A stretch of 64,000 nt of DNA from Limonium bicolor. Its lineage: Eukaryota; Streptophyta; Magnoliopsida; Caryophyllales; Plumbaginaceae. The DNA lies in the NCBI GenBank assembly GCA_023374045.1, contig CM041781.1, positions 141,786,982 to 141,850,981 on the forward strand. Direction: 5' to 3'. The notes beneath the pieces were generated by a model. It worked only from the letters and a program-made list of their open reading frames with translations, had not been told where the DNA came from and did not search any database. Of the stretch, positions 32,701 through 45,197 are shown piece by piece (position 1 is the first letter of the stretch; every line of letters starts with the position of its first letter). Position numbers and translations under genes: made by a program.

Positions 32701-35362
32701 TTAAGAGTATACATGGAGTAATAAGGATTTATATAATTCAAAGTATTTTTACATATGAATTATACTACACAAAACTTGGAAAAACAAACCTTACGAAAAT
32801 AAATACTATGGTAAAAATGTATAATATATGATTAAGAATTATACATGCAAATATAGAAACAAACTATATAATATACAAGGGTATATTGAATTACATGCGA
32901 TAACAAAGTTTAACCTTAAGTATATTAATATACGAGACGAGACTACGCATGTAATATAACGTTTTTCCAAATCCCGAGTTAAACCGAAAACCCAACAAAC
33001 GTCGTTAGTTAATGACGGGGAATAAACCAGGAGGGATTAGAATGGTACGGGGTGCCGTAGTGTGTTGTCGGTATGAGATGCTGATGCATAGTGTGATGCA
33101 TATTAATAGATTGGTAGAGGCATCTCAAGGATCGCCAGAGATTTTAGCTGATTCATACTCCACCGTCTTATAATCCCGGTGCACGGTATGTTATTTATGT
33201 GGCTTGATTGTCTCTGAGGATTTCCTCAGTTCAGACATTGTGTGAAAATCTGTGTTAAGATTGAATGTCTGCTTGTGTGAATTAATATGCTTGAGTTGTG
33301 TATTAATGCTGCTTTATTATTATTACTGCTGAACGATAACAGTACTGTTCGTATATATGAACATATTATAAAACGAACTAGCGGCAATGATGCTATCTTA
33401 TATGTGTAATATATGGAATGTAAGTAAAACGTTGTGGCATTAGGATAATATATATATATATTATATAGATTTATCCGAGACCTATATACGGAGCATTGGC
33501 CTCTTAACGCCGCTCGTATCTAACACTGGATCCCGAGTCGACATACTCAGGATTGGACTAACGACCTTAGTCTGCTGTGTTAGGAAAAATAGTAAGACGA
33601 TGCGATGTTATAGATAAGTTAATCAAGAGGTTGTGGCTCTTACTGTATATTGTGACCAACTAACGATACTAGGACGCCGTGTGGGCATCCGTAAGTATCT
33701 GGATAAATTTCCAATGGACTACAGATGGTTTGTAGGTCGGAGACTCTACCGCTGGAGTGGCTACTGCCGTGGGTGACCCGCCATAGGAGGTGGGTAACTT
33801 AGAGACGCGTCGTCCTAACGAGACGTTGTCATTAGGCATGACTGAACAATTACGAACGGCTATATTAGCTCGTGCATTTGGCGAACATTATTTGGGCTTG
33901 TATGCCAAAGATGGGAAATTATACTGGTTTATAATTCTCGTTGTTTCGCCTTGTTGCTCAGTGGTTATACTTTGTGGTTATGTGTTGTGTGTTGGTGGAT
34001 TTGTTGAAACGAGTCATTGTGCTCATATTGTGTGCAGGGCCGTCTCAATCAATTTGGGGGCCCTGTGCTGGTCCAAATATATGGTCATAATATATAAAGA
34101 TATTATCTTACATATAAAAAAATTTATATATTAATTTAAAAAATAATCATTGCTTATTAATTAATAAATTATCTAACAAAAAGTTATTTTCTAAGATATT
34201 GCATTTTAAATTATTATATATAAAATAATAAATATTTAATTATATGATACTATTTTTAAAATAAAATTGACAAAAAAATTTGTTGAATAACAATTTTTAA
34301 GATTTATTTACCACCATATTCTAATGGTAACATTTCATCTTATAAAAAACATTCTACAAAATTATAATATTTAATTTTATGTATATATATATTATATGTT
34401 AGATTTTTTTACTATTAATTACTTTATTGTTTTATATGCTATATACAGTAATATAGTTCTCAAATAAAATTCATATATTTTTATATAAATTATTAATTAA
34501 TTAATTATTACTAAAAAATAACAAGACCCTAAAAAAATGGGGCCCCCGATAAGTGGGGGCCCTGTGCCATGGCACCACTTGCACTCCCTCGTAGCCGGCT
34601 CTGATTGTGTGTTGTGGATTGGTTTGATTGAGTAATTGTACTTTTGTCTGTATTGTGAACTGTTGAGTCGAGTCGCTGTGCTCGTGTGTGGATTATTGTG
34701 GATTGTTTGATCGAGTGAGTCGCCGTACTTAATTATGAACTATCAAGTGTTTGTTGGAATGGAGTCTCTGTACTCGTATAAGCGTTTTAACGCTTTCAGT
34801 GGTTTACGCGTTGCGATGTGTGAAGTCGGGGGCTTGTTTGCTAATTGAGTTTACTTCAATATATGTTGTTGCTTTACAGTTTTTATATTAAACTACTTGC
34901 ATGAAAATGAATTGCATGCTCTCGACCAATTAACTGAGGCCGAGGGGGCATGACATTCAGGTAGTAACATACTCAACAGGGGCTGATTCCATACCACTAA
35001 CAAATATTTTTGCAGGTATGCAGCTTCCGGTGTCGACAAAGAGCGGGACGCGCTGGGTAGTTTAGTTATAGTTGTTTATATATGCACTGTTGCATTTTGA
35101 TACGAACTTAGAAATGTGTATAGGATTGGGATACTTAGAATGCTCACTGTGAATGTATTTTATATTGGTTTGGGAAGGTTAGATCTATCTCTTGTTGTCA
35201 CTGTGGGAAATTGTTTCGTATTTATATATATATCAGTAAGCACGTTATTACTCGTATGGGCGAGTGAGAACGATGACACCAGTAGTTCAATTGTTTAGAT
35301 TACCGCTGCGATTACAATGTTAAGTAAGACGATTAGGAGCCGATTAGAGTAGGGGTGTTACA
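29723..35362 (+). repeat. 5' LTR of element E (5640 bp including a hAT insertion)
   Basis: Starts TGAAATACCCCTAACC and ends AGGGGTGTTACA. About 5063 bp remain after subtracting the hAT element and one TSD copy. The first 2.8 kb align with 40794-43599. It includes perfect palindromes (32097-32112 CAGACCCTAGGGTCTG; 32131-32149 TTATAACC-ATA-GGTTATAA) and a roughly 140-175-bp degenerate periodicity around 31740-32460. No gene is seen. Confidence 0.87.
34035..34603. mobile_element. hAT-like non-autonomous DNA transposon, 569 bp
   Basis: Flanked by an exact 8-bp TSD ATTGTGTG (34027-34034 and 34604-34611), the hAT length. Ends are CAGGGCCGTCT and, complemented, CAGAGCCGGCT, short imperfect inverted repeats of hAT type. 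Subterminal GGGGGCCCTGTGC blocks lie on both sides, and the centre is very AT-rich. There is no transposase. The short open frame overlapping its left end is not a gene. Confidence 0.88.
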
Positions 35363-35366
35363 AAAG

Positions 35367-35394
35367 TGGTATCAGAGCGGAGTACCGCTCTGAT
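35367..35394 (+). other. Primer-binding site of E within a perfect hairpin
   Basis: TGGTATCAGAGC (35367-35378) matches the initiator tRNA-Met complement. The arms ATCAGAGCGG (35371-35380) and CCGCTCTGAT (35385-35394) are perfectly complementary around loop AGTA, so eight of the twelve PBS bases are in the stem. The 3' arm itself resembles the 3' end of the tRNA (GCTCTGAT). Confidence 0.85.
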
Positions 35395-38300
35395 GACAAG
35401 AGATAGTAGGATTAATACAGTGAGCATAGGTTTTGGGAATACGGGAAACATTGTGAGGATACGTGACCTCGCGGGGTTGATGCAATGCCTAAAGCTTGCA
35501 CACCATAGTCGTGGAGGCACTTCAATATTAAGTGACCAAGACTACGGTATTAGACCGAGTAAAGGTCTAACCCGTCCTCTTGACGTATGTTAGGGAGAGG
35601 TCTGGGTAACAGTACTAAGGAAGAACGCGGCGCAGCGGAAGGTGGTGAAGGTCCAACAATCCCAAGTAACGTGAAGACGGTATGAACCGCTCGCACTTGA
35701 TGGGAGGACATCCCGGGAAATTTGCAATGGTACCCCACCCACCGCAGCCCATACCTCGAGTACTATCTAGTGAGGCAATGAAATGCGAAGCACCACGGAG
35801 ATAACTCTCCTGATCAGGAAGACCCGATGTGGATGCTTTGAGAATTATGTTAAAATGTAGAAAATAAGATTGTTGTGTTGTGATGAATTGTTTAGGACCG
35901 GGGGTCCTGGTAATGACGTAATGTCTACCATACGAGTATGAGATGAACATTTAACCGAGGGTGAAGAGATAATTCCCGTGGGACTAATGGGGCTAGCTTG
36001 CTATAAGCAAAGGATGACCTTTTTGAAGTCTCACCTGAAGCGTGTAACTCTCACCCATGCAATACTGAAGGTCCAAGATGGCCTGACATGCATGAGGAGA
36101 GATTTTGAGAGCTATAGAAACAAGAACTCGCTAAGTTGCTATCATGCAACGCCTCGTGAGGAAAGTAAGACCTTACTACCACGGTAAACTGGTGGGAACA
36201 AGTGCGGAAATGAGACTGTATTAATTTGAATAAGAACTTCTTCGACAGGAACCGGAACCCGATTAGGGAATAGCACTGCACTGACACACCGTACCGGTGG
36301 CTCAGTCTGCATGGCGCACTTGCCACTACAAATGCCACATTAACCAAAGTACTAAATTTCAACCTGCCTTGCGCACTTGCTACAGCAAGTGCAGCGACGG
36401 TAAACTAACCCTAAAGGACGTAGGGTCCAGGCGTTACCAATAAACACAAACTTTATGTGAGTCTGTAATGCAATGAAGGAGGACATAGCCTTCTTAAAGG
36501 CAGGGGTACGAAACCCTTGGGTTTGAGGTCGATAAACCTCGGGAAGACCTAGCCGATCTGACCATTGAACCTGAAAATAATACACCATTTAGTAGAGTAT
36601 GAAAAGGGGAGTAAATGAGAATAACGGTAATTAGTGCCTACAAGCCTAACCCCAGTGCCGGTATGGACATTAAACGTCAATCATTACCGGTGGGGAGTGT
36701 CGAGTCTTCAGGACCAGCATAACCATATTTAGGGAGTGCGCGACACTTGTGGTTAAACCACTACCATTGAACATTGCCAGAGGGCAAGAAGTGAGCTATG
36801 CGAGCCAAGATTTTAAATTAAACCTAACCAAGCTGAGTAACGTCAGCTTATAACTGAGTGAGGGTAACAAGTGATGTGGACATGGTATCTGGGATCCAAT
36901 GAGTGCTGAACTTGGTACCCCGTTCAAGTCTGGAGTTGGGCATCCTGATTTGGCCGAAGAGAACGGCTCAGGTGTATATAGTGTTTGGGGAAATAATAGA
37001 CAAGTGTGTTATGGCAAACTATTTTGTAGTTGTAAGAAAGGATTAGGCAGATGCGAACGTACAATAAAGGGGGCCAACGTTGTGCCCGCACCATACACAG
37101 GGGGTGTTGTGAACCCACTACTGCTAGACTCCGTACGGAGGGCAGTGGATATTAACTGAACAGTGAAATTGCCTGAGGACGGAATATACCGTTACCTCGA
37201 AGAGGATGGAGGAAATACGAATTGAATAAGAGCAAGGACTACACAATGAAGAGCGATGATTAGCGGAACCCACTAAGTTGTGGGTATCCAATTGTAACCT
37301 TAGGAGAAAGTATTAGAACCAACTAGGATTAAATTAAATAGCAAGACCAACAATCTTTTAACTATCAGAATAAGCACTGAGCCTGAATATCATATGGCAT
37401 AGGCCTACGGAAGGATACCCTTAGTACCACCCAAATGACCCAAAACTAGGTGAACAAAGGTGATGAATCACAAATACTGATTAATATCAGGCTAAAGAGG
37501 GACTACCATAAGGCAGGGGAAACACGAGGTGTCAACCCTTATCATGGAGTCCAGACTACACCAGAGGGTGTAACCCAATGGATTGGGTGGAGTTCGAAAC
37601 TGAAAACTCATATCTGAAGGCGTTAACAACCTAGGAGTGAACGGGAGAGATAGTAAGTAGTTACTGATCCCCACTCACAGATACCAGATGACGAGCATGT
37701 GGAAACCAGTATTAGGGCGATAAGTCACAAACACCTATCTTAGAAAGGTAAGGAAAATATACATTAATAAAGGAACCCATAGAACCCAGAGAACCCTCTA
37801 GGGCCATTCTGACATTAAAGGTTAAGAATTGGCAGCATAGTTACTTCAACATAAATTACCGGGACTAAGAGTACGATAACCACCGGGTAAACACTACGAG
37901 TGCACTAAACGAGACATGGGACGACCACACTCCTAGGAGCTTGTGGGCCTGACAAACTTACATTAAGTTAGTTGGGTAAGTAGTAATGTATCAGTATGGT
38001 ACCCCATGTATGTAAACGAGTAGTGTAAGGACCAGGAGGTAATCAACTCTGTGTCTAAGTCAGTGAATGGAATCCTGACTAGGTGAACCATGAATTGACT
38101 AGAGAGATTAGTCAAACTAACAAGGTTAGGAAAAATAAGGATAGCTGGATAATAAAATGACATAAGGTCAACTCCACAGTGGATGAGTTATAACACAAGT
38201 TTTGGAGATTTTAGTAAACGAGGAAGCCAAGGCCAATTTAATGGTAATGGCAAGGTGAACCCATGAATGAGAAGAGGAATTATGGTATCTTAGGAAATTA

Positions 38301-40059
38301 TATTAGAGAAACCTTTGTAATATTATAGATGCTACCCAAAAAGGGGGCACATAGAGAGTTATATCATGCGCTGAGGGCGCTGCGATGATGTCGCATTGAA
38401 CAATAATAACCACATGCTCAAGCCATAAAACGTTAGTATGTTAGTACCAATTAGGGCTGAACAGAAAATGAATGCCAAGCTAAAACCCACAGTCGTGTAT
38501 AGTATGTTTACAACAGACTAAGGGCAAAAGCGAGCATTACAAGGGACTCTAAGCTGGAGATTAATACTCCATGCAAACCGCAATAGCGGATAACGTCCAA
38601 TCGACTGGTACATGGTGCGCAACAAAGCAACCATTATAATAACTGTTAACCGAATATGTTGGTGAGAAGCAGAACGTGAAGATCAAAAGACCAATGGATT
38701 CCCCTAATTGAGATAGGGATGAACCATATGTGTGGTAGTAAAATACCAACACATGAGGGATACGAGTTCACAACAAAGAGGACCTACAAGGTACCTAAGA
38801 AACGAACTCATCCAGGTTGAAATAACTTGGAGTCATGAGGCGCCAGTTAGTTGCACATATCAGACTCGTCTTGGAATTTTAGAGACAACTACTGCAAGCA
38901 CTAGGTGCTAGAGCATAGCTCGACAACCCTTACACCGAAGGTTAGTTCGGTAGGGTGGCATGAACTCTTGGGAATATACCATGAGCATGTAAGAGGTTAG
39001 TGTGACTGAATAAAAAGCTAGTCGAAATACCTAGCAGGTTAGGAAAACAATGATGTGTTTACATCTCCTGATCAAACGTATATGAACATACATACACCTA
39101 ACCGAGATAGGCAGTATAGCCTGAGGGGCTAAAGCCCGACCCTAGAGAAAAGGGGTAATGTAATATGTAGCACATTAGTGCACGAATAATTCCACTGGAG
39201 TGGAACATCTTGAACTTATTACTTCAAGATGATATATTCATAGATTACGTGGGTGTAATCATTTTTAAGGGGGGTAGAGCGATTTCGCACGCTTAAAATA
39301 TACCGTACGTAGGAGTACGTAGCGCATGGTACACATACTGCAAACTATTATTGTACGTAGGGTACAAGTATTATGATTGTGTTATATTACTTGAGGTAAT
39401 ATTGTGATGTATTAGGTGTATGAGCATATATATTTTAGTTTGCATTAGTTGTGGCAAATAGGAAAGGGAGAACAGATAGAGTGTTCTTATCCTATTTCCG
39501 ATTATTTATGCAAACATTGCGAACATTAAACACATAAACGCCTAACTTGTTAGCTCCGGTTGAGAGTTCAAGTAGGTCTATCTGGTAGCTCCAATGGGAG
39601 ATTTCAAATAAAAGGAGTAGAAAGCTCCATACTATATGATTTGTGACTCGGTATGAAACCGATTATTGAAATGTGATGAGTGAATCGGCATGAGACCGAT
39701 GTGTAACCTAGTGGAGTTAAAGCCTCTAAGAGTTGTATGAATAATTATAAGTCGAGGAACTTGGTACATGGTTAGGATACATGATCCTATATGCCAATGA
39801 CTAGATTAATTACACTAGTTGACTTGTGTATCTATAGAACACAAGGTGGCAAATATCAAGAGGAAAAAGATTAGAAATGAATAAAACAATTAATTGATTG
39901 AAATTGACGTGGGAAGTTGAACTTGATCCTGGTCCGATCAAGGTAAACCGAACACAAATTGAGGTGAGAGATAGTTCAACACTGACGCTGACCACGTCGG
40001 GGTTGAATGACTATCAAAACTTCCTACAAGTGGACACAGATATGAATAGAAATTGGAAT

Positions 40060-40270
40060 TTAGGGCGTCACTCGAAGAGCCGTGGACCGTGGAGTCCTTC
40101 GTCATTAGACCGGTGTGTCTGCGAGTGACATCACCCAAAGAGCCGTGGACCGCAGAGCCCTTTGTCATTAGACCGGTGTGTCTGCGGGTGATAAAGGAAA
40201 TTAGGTGATACTATCTGAGGAGCCGTGGACCGCAGTGCCCTTCGTTATTAAACCGGTGTGTCCACGGGTA
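40060..40270 (+). repeat. Three tandem structured modules in element E
   Basis: Each module has GAGCCGTGGACCG, then C(C/T)TT(T/C)GT, then ACCGGTGTGTC. The first is closed by GTCACTCG/CGAGTGAC, the second by ATCACCC/GGGTGAT; the third has a weak closing stem. Cores begin near 40077, 40140 and 40220. Confidence 0.75.
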
Positions 40271-40466
40271 GTAGACGTTGGTTAGCATGGGGTTGGGGAT
40301 CGTCAAGTCCTGGTCTTTAAGACTGCTTCCCCCTGATTTGCCATCGTTAAATATATGTACACACATACATATGGAGTGATGTGTGAGTATCCTCGCGAGA
40401 TACTAACATGTAGATAGGGATGCATGGAGTATCCCTTGCAAACACCTTTGAGTACTTTGTTTAGCG

Positions 40467-40602
40467 TTGCACCTTGTCTAGTGCTGTGTATGATTGAGCT
40501 TTGCACCTTGTCTAGTGTTGTGTATGATTGAGCCTTGCACCTTGTCTAGTGCTGTGTATGAATGAGTTTTGCACCTTGTTTAGTGTTGTTTATGAATGAA
40601 TG
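40467..40602 (+). repeat. 34-bp tandem repeat, four copies
   Basis: The unit starts TTGCACCTTGTCTAGTG, at 40467, 40501, 40535 and 40569. Confidence 0.93.
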
Positions 40603-40760
40603 TGTCATGATTACTGACTATATGGAATGAGATTATGTTGTATCAAATGTGATACATATAGACTAGATCTGAACGTAGTGGGATGTACTCCCTAGTGATG
40701 ATCTGTCTGTGATTACTTAGTGGAACTGGATTCCTTAGGTGAACTGATTATCAATAAGGA

Positions 40761-40793
40761 CTTCGGGACGAAGCCTTTTTAAGGGGGGTAGAT
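40761..40793 (+). other. Pre-PPT hairpin and polypurine tract of element E
   Basis: CTTCG/CGAAG (40761-40773) around loop GGA, then AAGGGGGGTAGAT directly before the 3' LTR. Confidence 0.82.
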
Positions 40794-43599
40794 TGAAATA
40801 CCCCTAACCTTAAAAACATAATTAAATGATCTATTAATGATCTAAGATGGTTAATAAACATCTAAATACCATTGGGGAACAATCTAAAGATCTCAACAAG
40901 GCAAAACATGCCTTAAGATCGGTAAAGCCAAAATGTGCTTTAAGACACCATAGAGATTGTATGACCTCAAATAGGATCCAAAGTGGATTCCTAAGTACTA
41001 TAATGAAGTAATGAACATTATAAAACCATTCTCAAAGGAAACCAAGCTCTAAAACATGTTCTAACTCAAGATGTGCTTTACAATTCCTTAAAGCACGTTT
41101 TTGAGAAAATTGACTTTCTGAGTGGGTTTTGAGTGGTGTTAGGCATTGGATTAGACCTTGTTATACTAATGTACTATAATGTACCACATTAGAAGGTAAA
41201 TCCAAGATTTCAAAAAAATCAGAAATATGGCACTCATTTGTGAATAGTAATCCAAATAGTGCATTTTTAAGCAAAATTGACTAAGTATAGTCAATGGTCA
41301 ATGAATGACTCATATATACCCATATGAGGTCGGAAGCATGGAGCAATTAGGACAGCACATTAAGCTTTAATACAAAATATCTGCTAATTTGGTGAATCAC
41401 CATTTACTATTCCATTTCTTACTTTTTATGCATTAAAACTCATTTTCTTTCTTTCTTTCCTATTGTCCCATTCCATCCGAGCCATTAACGATTCCAAACC
41501 CTCTCAAGCTGTGTTCTTGAGTGTTCAAGGTAGATCAATCCCATTTGCACCTAAGGTAATGATTTAAGGCTTATTTTTGCTCCTTTTATTCATCTCTTCA
41601 TTACCTACACTTGGAGCTCATGATCTATCACTTTCCATGGCTTATTCTCAGTGTTTTAAACCTTGAACAATGTCCATTCTCGGCTGAAGCAAGTTTTGGG
41701 ACCAAGGTTTCCAAAATTTACATTATAAGGTAAAAACATACCTTAAGCATTTCTATTCTCCATCCGGTTTTCTTCTTATGATTTCTATGAGTTTATTCAC
41801 TCATAATCTTCATATTTACATTTTACTCAGTTGGTTAACCATTTGGAGCAAGGGTGGCCGGAAATCAAAGGAAATATCATTCTTTAGGCATTTTGCCAAG
41901 GTAAAACCTATTACCATAGCAGCTTGTTGTTGTCTAGGTATTCCCTATGTTTATATGGTGAATTTAACACCATGTGGTGTGTTTAATTCAGGCCGAAACT
42001 CTTTGGAGACTACCTTGCATTTTTAAGGTGATTTTTGCCTTAAATCTTACATTAATTGTTCTTTATGGTTAAGCTCATGCTTGGAGTATAACCATATCTT
42101 ATTTTGGTGTATTAAACATGTGTGAGTGTTGTGGTGATTTTTCCTCCAAGCTGCCGAATGGGTATAAGGGCTTTAAGTACATAAATCAAGGTATATACAC
42201 CTTGAACTTATGATTTTATGATTTTTAAGCATATATATTATATGTTTCGAGATGGAGTTGTTAATATGGGTGATTTTAACCTAAGAGTGGGAAAAAAATG
42301 ACTAAGATAAATTAAGCTAGTCATTTAAGTGATTAAATTAACATAATGGTCAAATTATGACATTATGTGGAAAAATAAATAAACTATAGTAAGGCCGAGA
42401 GCTTATATTATAATTTGAGCTATTTATGTGGAATTTTATGTTATAAAGCAAAGTTGTAATAAGGTCATGTCATTAGGCCATTTTATTTAAGTTTAAAAGC
42501 TTAAATAATTTATTTTATGCACTTACTATTAAGTAAGGGGTCAAAGCCGTAAATAATTAAACATTAGAGGGTTGTAGGTGAATATAGCCAAAAATTGGGA
42601 TTTAAAATGTATTTAAATAAAAAATTATAGGATTTTATAAAGTTTTGGGGTGAAATTGCGAATATTGGAAAGTTTGGGGTAACATGTAATTACCAAGAAA
42701 GTGGGGTCAAAATGATGTTTGGAAGTCAAACATTGACCAAGCAAAAGACTTTGACCAGATTTGATGATTTATTAATTTAATTATCAAATTATACTAAGTT
42801 ATGTATTAAAATGTAAAAATTACATAACATATGGGTATATAGGTGATTGCCGAAAGTTTTGGGTATAAAATGGCATTTTATACACCTATGGGTTATTAGG
42901 AATTTTTAGGAATTTATTTGGTTAAATTTGGAGTGAATATGGATTATATAAGTATAATATATGATATTTTATATCATTGTTACATATGGGTAACATTTGT
43001 GGTAGAAACCTTAAATATGGAAAGTATAAGGTTAGGAATGATATTTATAACCATTTGGTATAGTTTGGTAATTTTTGGAGTTATATATAAGGTTTTGTTA
43101 AGATATATGTATAATATATAGTATTAATGACATAAGGAAACTATATTATAAATTGGGGAGATTTGGTAATTATACAAAGTTGGTGGAAGGAATTAAATTA
43201 AAACAGACCCTAGGGTCTGTTCGGCAATTATAACACATTATAACCATAGGTTATAATTATATTAAGGTTTAAGGATTATAATATAAGGTATATATTATAA
43301 GTGTGACAATGGAATATAATTTGAAGTTGATTTGTAAATTATGGAAGTATAGTGGAATTATAATAAAACCGAGAATGCTATGGGCTGTTTGGTATTTTAA
43401 ACAATTTATAACTATAGGTTATAATTGTTTTAATGACATAAATGTCATAATATATGTTATATAACTATAATATAACATTATATAAATTATGTGGTGGATT
43501 TTGTAAATAATAGAGTACAAGGGTGCTGTTCGGAAATAATGGGATTTTAGAATAAAAATTTATAATATGGTTTTCAATGTTATAAAGGTTATAACATTT
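40794..43599 (+). repeat. 3' LTR of element E, left part only
   Basis: Aligns with 29723-32500 with small indels, for instance about 28 extra bp near 42505-42532. It is interrupted after CATTT (43595-43599) by element F. The expected continuation (ATAATGTAAG...) is not found before the window ends, so F must reach beyond it. Confidence 0.9.
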
Positions 43600-44171
43600 T
43601 GTAACACCCCGTCTCGATCCAATCGTGGTTACCACAAAGTTATCACCATATATACAAATACTGCAGCGGATTCAAATACATTCCAAGACCTTGCCACGGT
43701 CTGACTAACAGAATATACCGAACATTAGTACTTACAAGTCTTACCAAATACATATTCTTCTTACAATCCCCTCACATCCTATACATCTTACTAACTCAAA
43801 ATACCATACGAGTGTACATGCACAGCTCGTAGGCCACACTTAACCCGTAACACGTCTATCCCATCTTACTCTCATGACGGTCGCCTTCTGACGTTCACCT
43901 GCGTAGTAAAAACAGCCCCCAAAGGGGGTCAGCAAGAATGCTGGTACGATCCTTTCATGGCCCCCAAGCTAACGTGGCTACGACGACTAATTGTCGATAG
44001 CATGGAGGTTGATTAGATGCACAACATAATAGAAAGTGCAATAAACAACAATCCAAATATGAACAATCAAAGTTCAAACACAACGAACGACTGAAATGTG
44101 TTCCCTTAATTAGAGAGTTAATTATTTAACTCCTTAGGTTATGTTTCCTCTTAATCTCCGTCCAACCTTAT

Positions 44172-44350
44172 CTTATCTCAATCTTAGTCTTATCTTAGTC
44201 TTAGAAAATAACCATCCTTAAAATAGGAATGGAAGTAGCTTATCTCAGTCTTATATTAAACCATCCTTTAAATAGGAATGGTTGCAACTTATCTCAAACC
44301 TTATCTTAATCTTAGAATACAAACCACTCTTTAAATAGAAATGATTGTTT
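44172..44350. repeat. Degenerate tandem repeat in F, about three units of 50-67 bp
   Basis: Units contain TTATCTCA, TCTTA, then ACCATCCTTTAAATAGGAAT, near 44172, 44239 and 44288. Confidence 0.75.
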
Positions 44351-45192
44351 CTTTCCTCAATGTTTATTTTTGTCGGGTCAAAAGCAACCCTAGCCAATGA
44401 GCTGTTAACTCCATTGGTTGAATAAACAACTTATCTTATAATTTAGGATTTAGGTGATCCTACCGCACCATCTTAATGCCTCCTACCTTGGACTGGATGT
44501 CCAATGTAGCTGAGCCGGCAACCGACCCTAGGCAACAAGTCCGAAGACAAGTCCTTAAGCGGAAGTCGGATCTGCTTTAGATACCAACCCCCTTTTTCCT
44601 TAGCATGCATGACCGGAGTCAGTCCCGGGTTCCTCACTCCCCCCAAGTACCAGTTAGTAGAAGTCTCAGGACAATGTTTGTTGGTCAAACCTCTTTCGGT
44701 TTTTAACAAACTAATAATAGGGAGTGTTCCTTAGTCTCACTCGATTCCTTACTAAACGTTAGTTATTAGGTTCTCACGGTAAGTTGTGTTAGTTTTCAAG
44801 CATCACACAACAATACAATAAGCATAATGTTCCAGTTGCATGCTTATCTTGTTTAATGAGCACAAAAAAAATAGCCACAAGCCGAGGGACACCTCGTTGC
44901 AAGCAGGTCAAGAAGACTGTACCATTTACCGTTGGTCGTTCGGTTGCTTACTCTCTTCCGGAGTCCAAATACTCAAGCCCTAAAACATTCATTCAGTTTT
45001 AGGTTGTTAATCACTTAACATAATTCAACTTAATTAACTTACTTAACCCATAATGATTCCCTACCTAACACCTCTTAAGTTTTACAACTTATTCTTACAA
45101 CTTAACCTTAAACTTTTAAGTTTTTTAGCTTAATCCCTTAGGTCTTTATACCTCTAATCATCTATGCCCTCTTAATGGTGTACCATTAATAC

Positions 45193-45197
45193 CCTAA
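45193..45197. repeat. Probable left TSD of element D (CCTAA)
   Basis: CCTAA here and ACTAA at 58851-58855 flank element D; four of five bases agree, so one base has probably mutated since insertion. Confidence 0.65.

Larger units (their letters stand above)
35395..40793 (+). other. Non-coding interior of element E
   Basis: About 5.4 kb in which no open frame exceeds about 110 codons and none shows a retrotransposon motif. Recognisable parts are three hairpin-closed modules (40060-40270), a 34-bp tandem repeat (40467-40602) and the PPT zone. The remainder is unique sequence without identifiable function. Confidence 0.75.
29723..43599 (+). mobile_element. Element E: LTR retrotransposon with very long LTRs and no coding capacity (3' end outside window)
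   Basis: 5' LTR 29723-35362, tRNA-Met PBS 35367-35378, non-coding interior to 40793, PPT, and the first 2.8 kb of the 3' LTR (40794-43599), which is cut by element F. No gag or pol motif is found in any frame of the interior. The element therefore belongs to the large non-autonomous LTR class (LARD-like). Motifs shared with D suggest a common family; the partner supplying proteins is not in the window, although the PBS and LTR ends match Tekay-like chromoviruses. Confidence 0.85.
43600..45197 (-). mobile_element. Element F: terminal part of a minus-strand LTR, interrupted by D
   Basis: Starts TGTAACACCCC, the complement of a GGGGTGTTACA LTR end, so F lies on the minus strand. It has the same 3'-LTR module as D: CCCCC/GGGGG hairpin near 43917-43929 and the AATTGTCG hairpin at 43964-44005. 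No gene is visible. Cut at 45198 by D. Confidence 0.78.

Noticed and set aside
33790..34134. Open frame of 114 codons in the E LTR
   Set aside because: Runs across the left boundary of the hAT insertion, so it cannot be an ancestral gene; no recognisable domain.
34035..34603. CACTA or Mutator-type MITE
   Set aside because: The ends are CAGGG, not CACTA, and the TSD is exactly 8 bp, which fits hAT.
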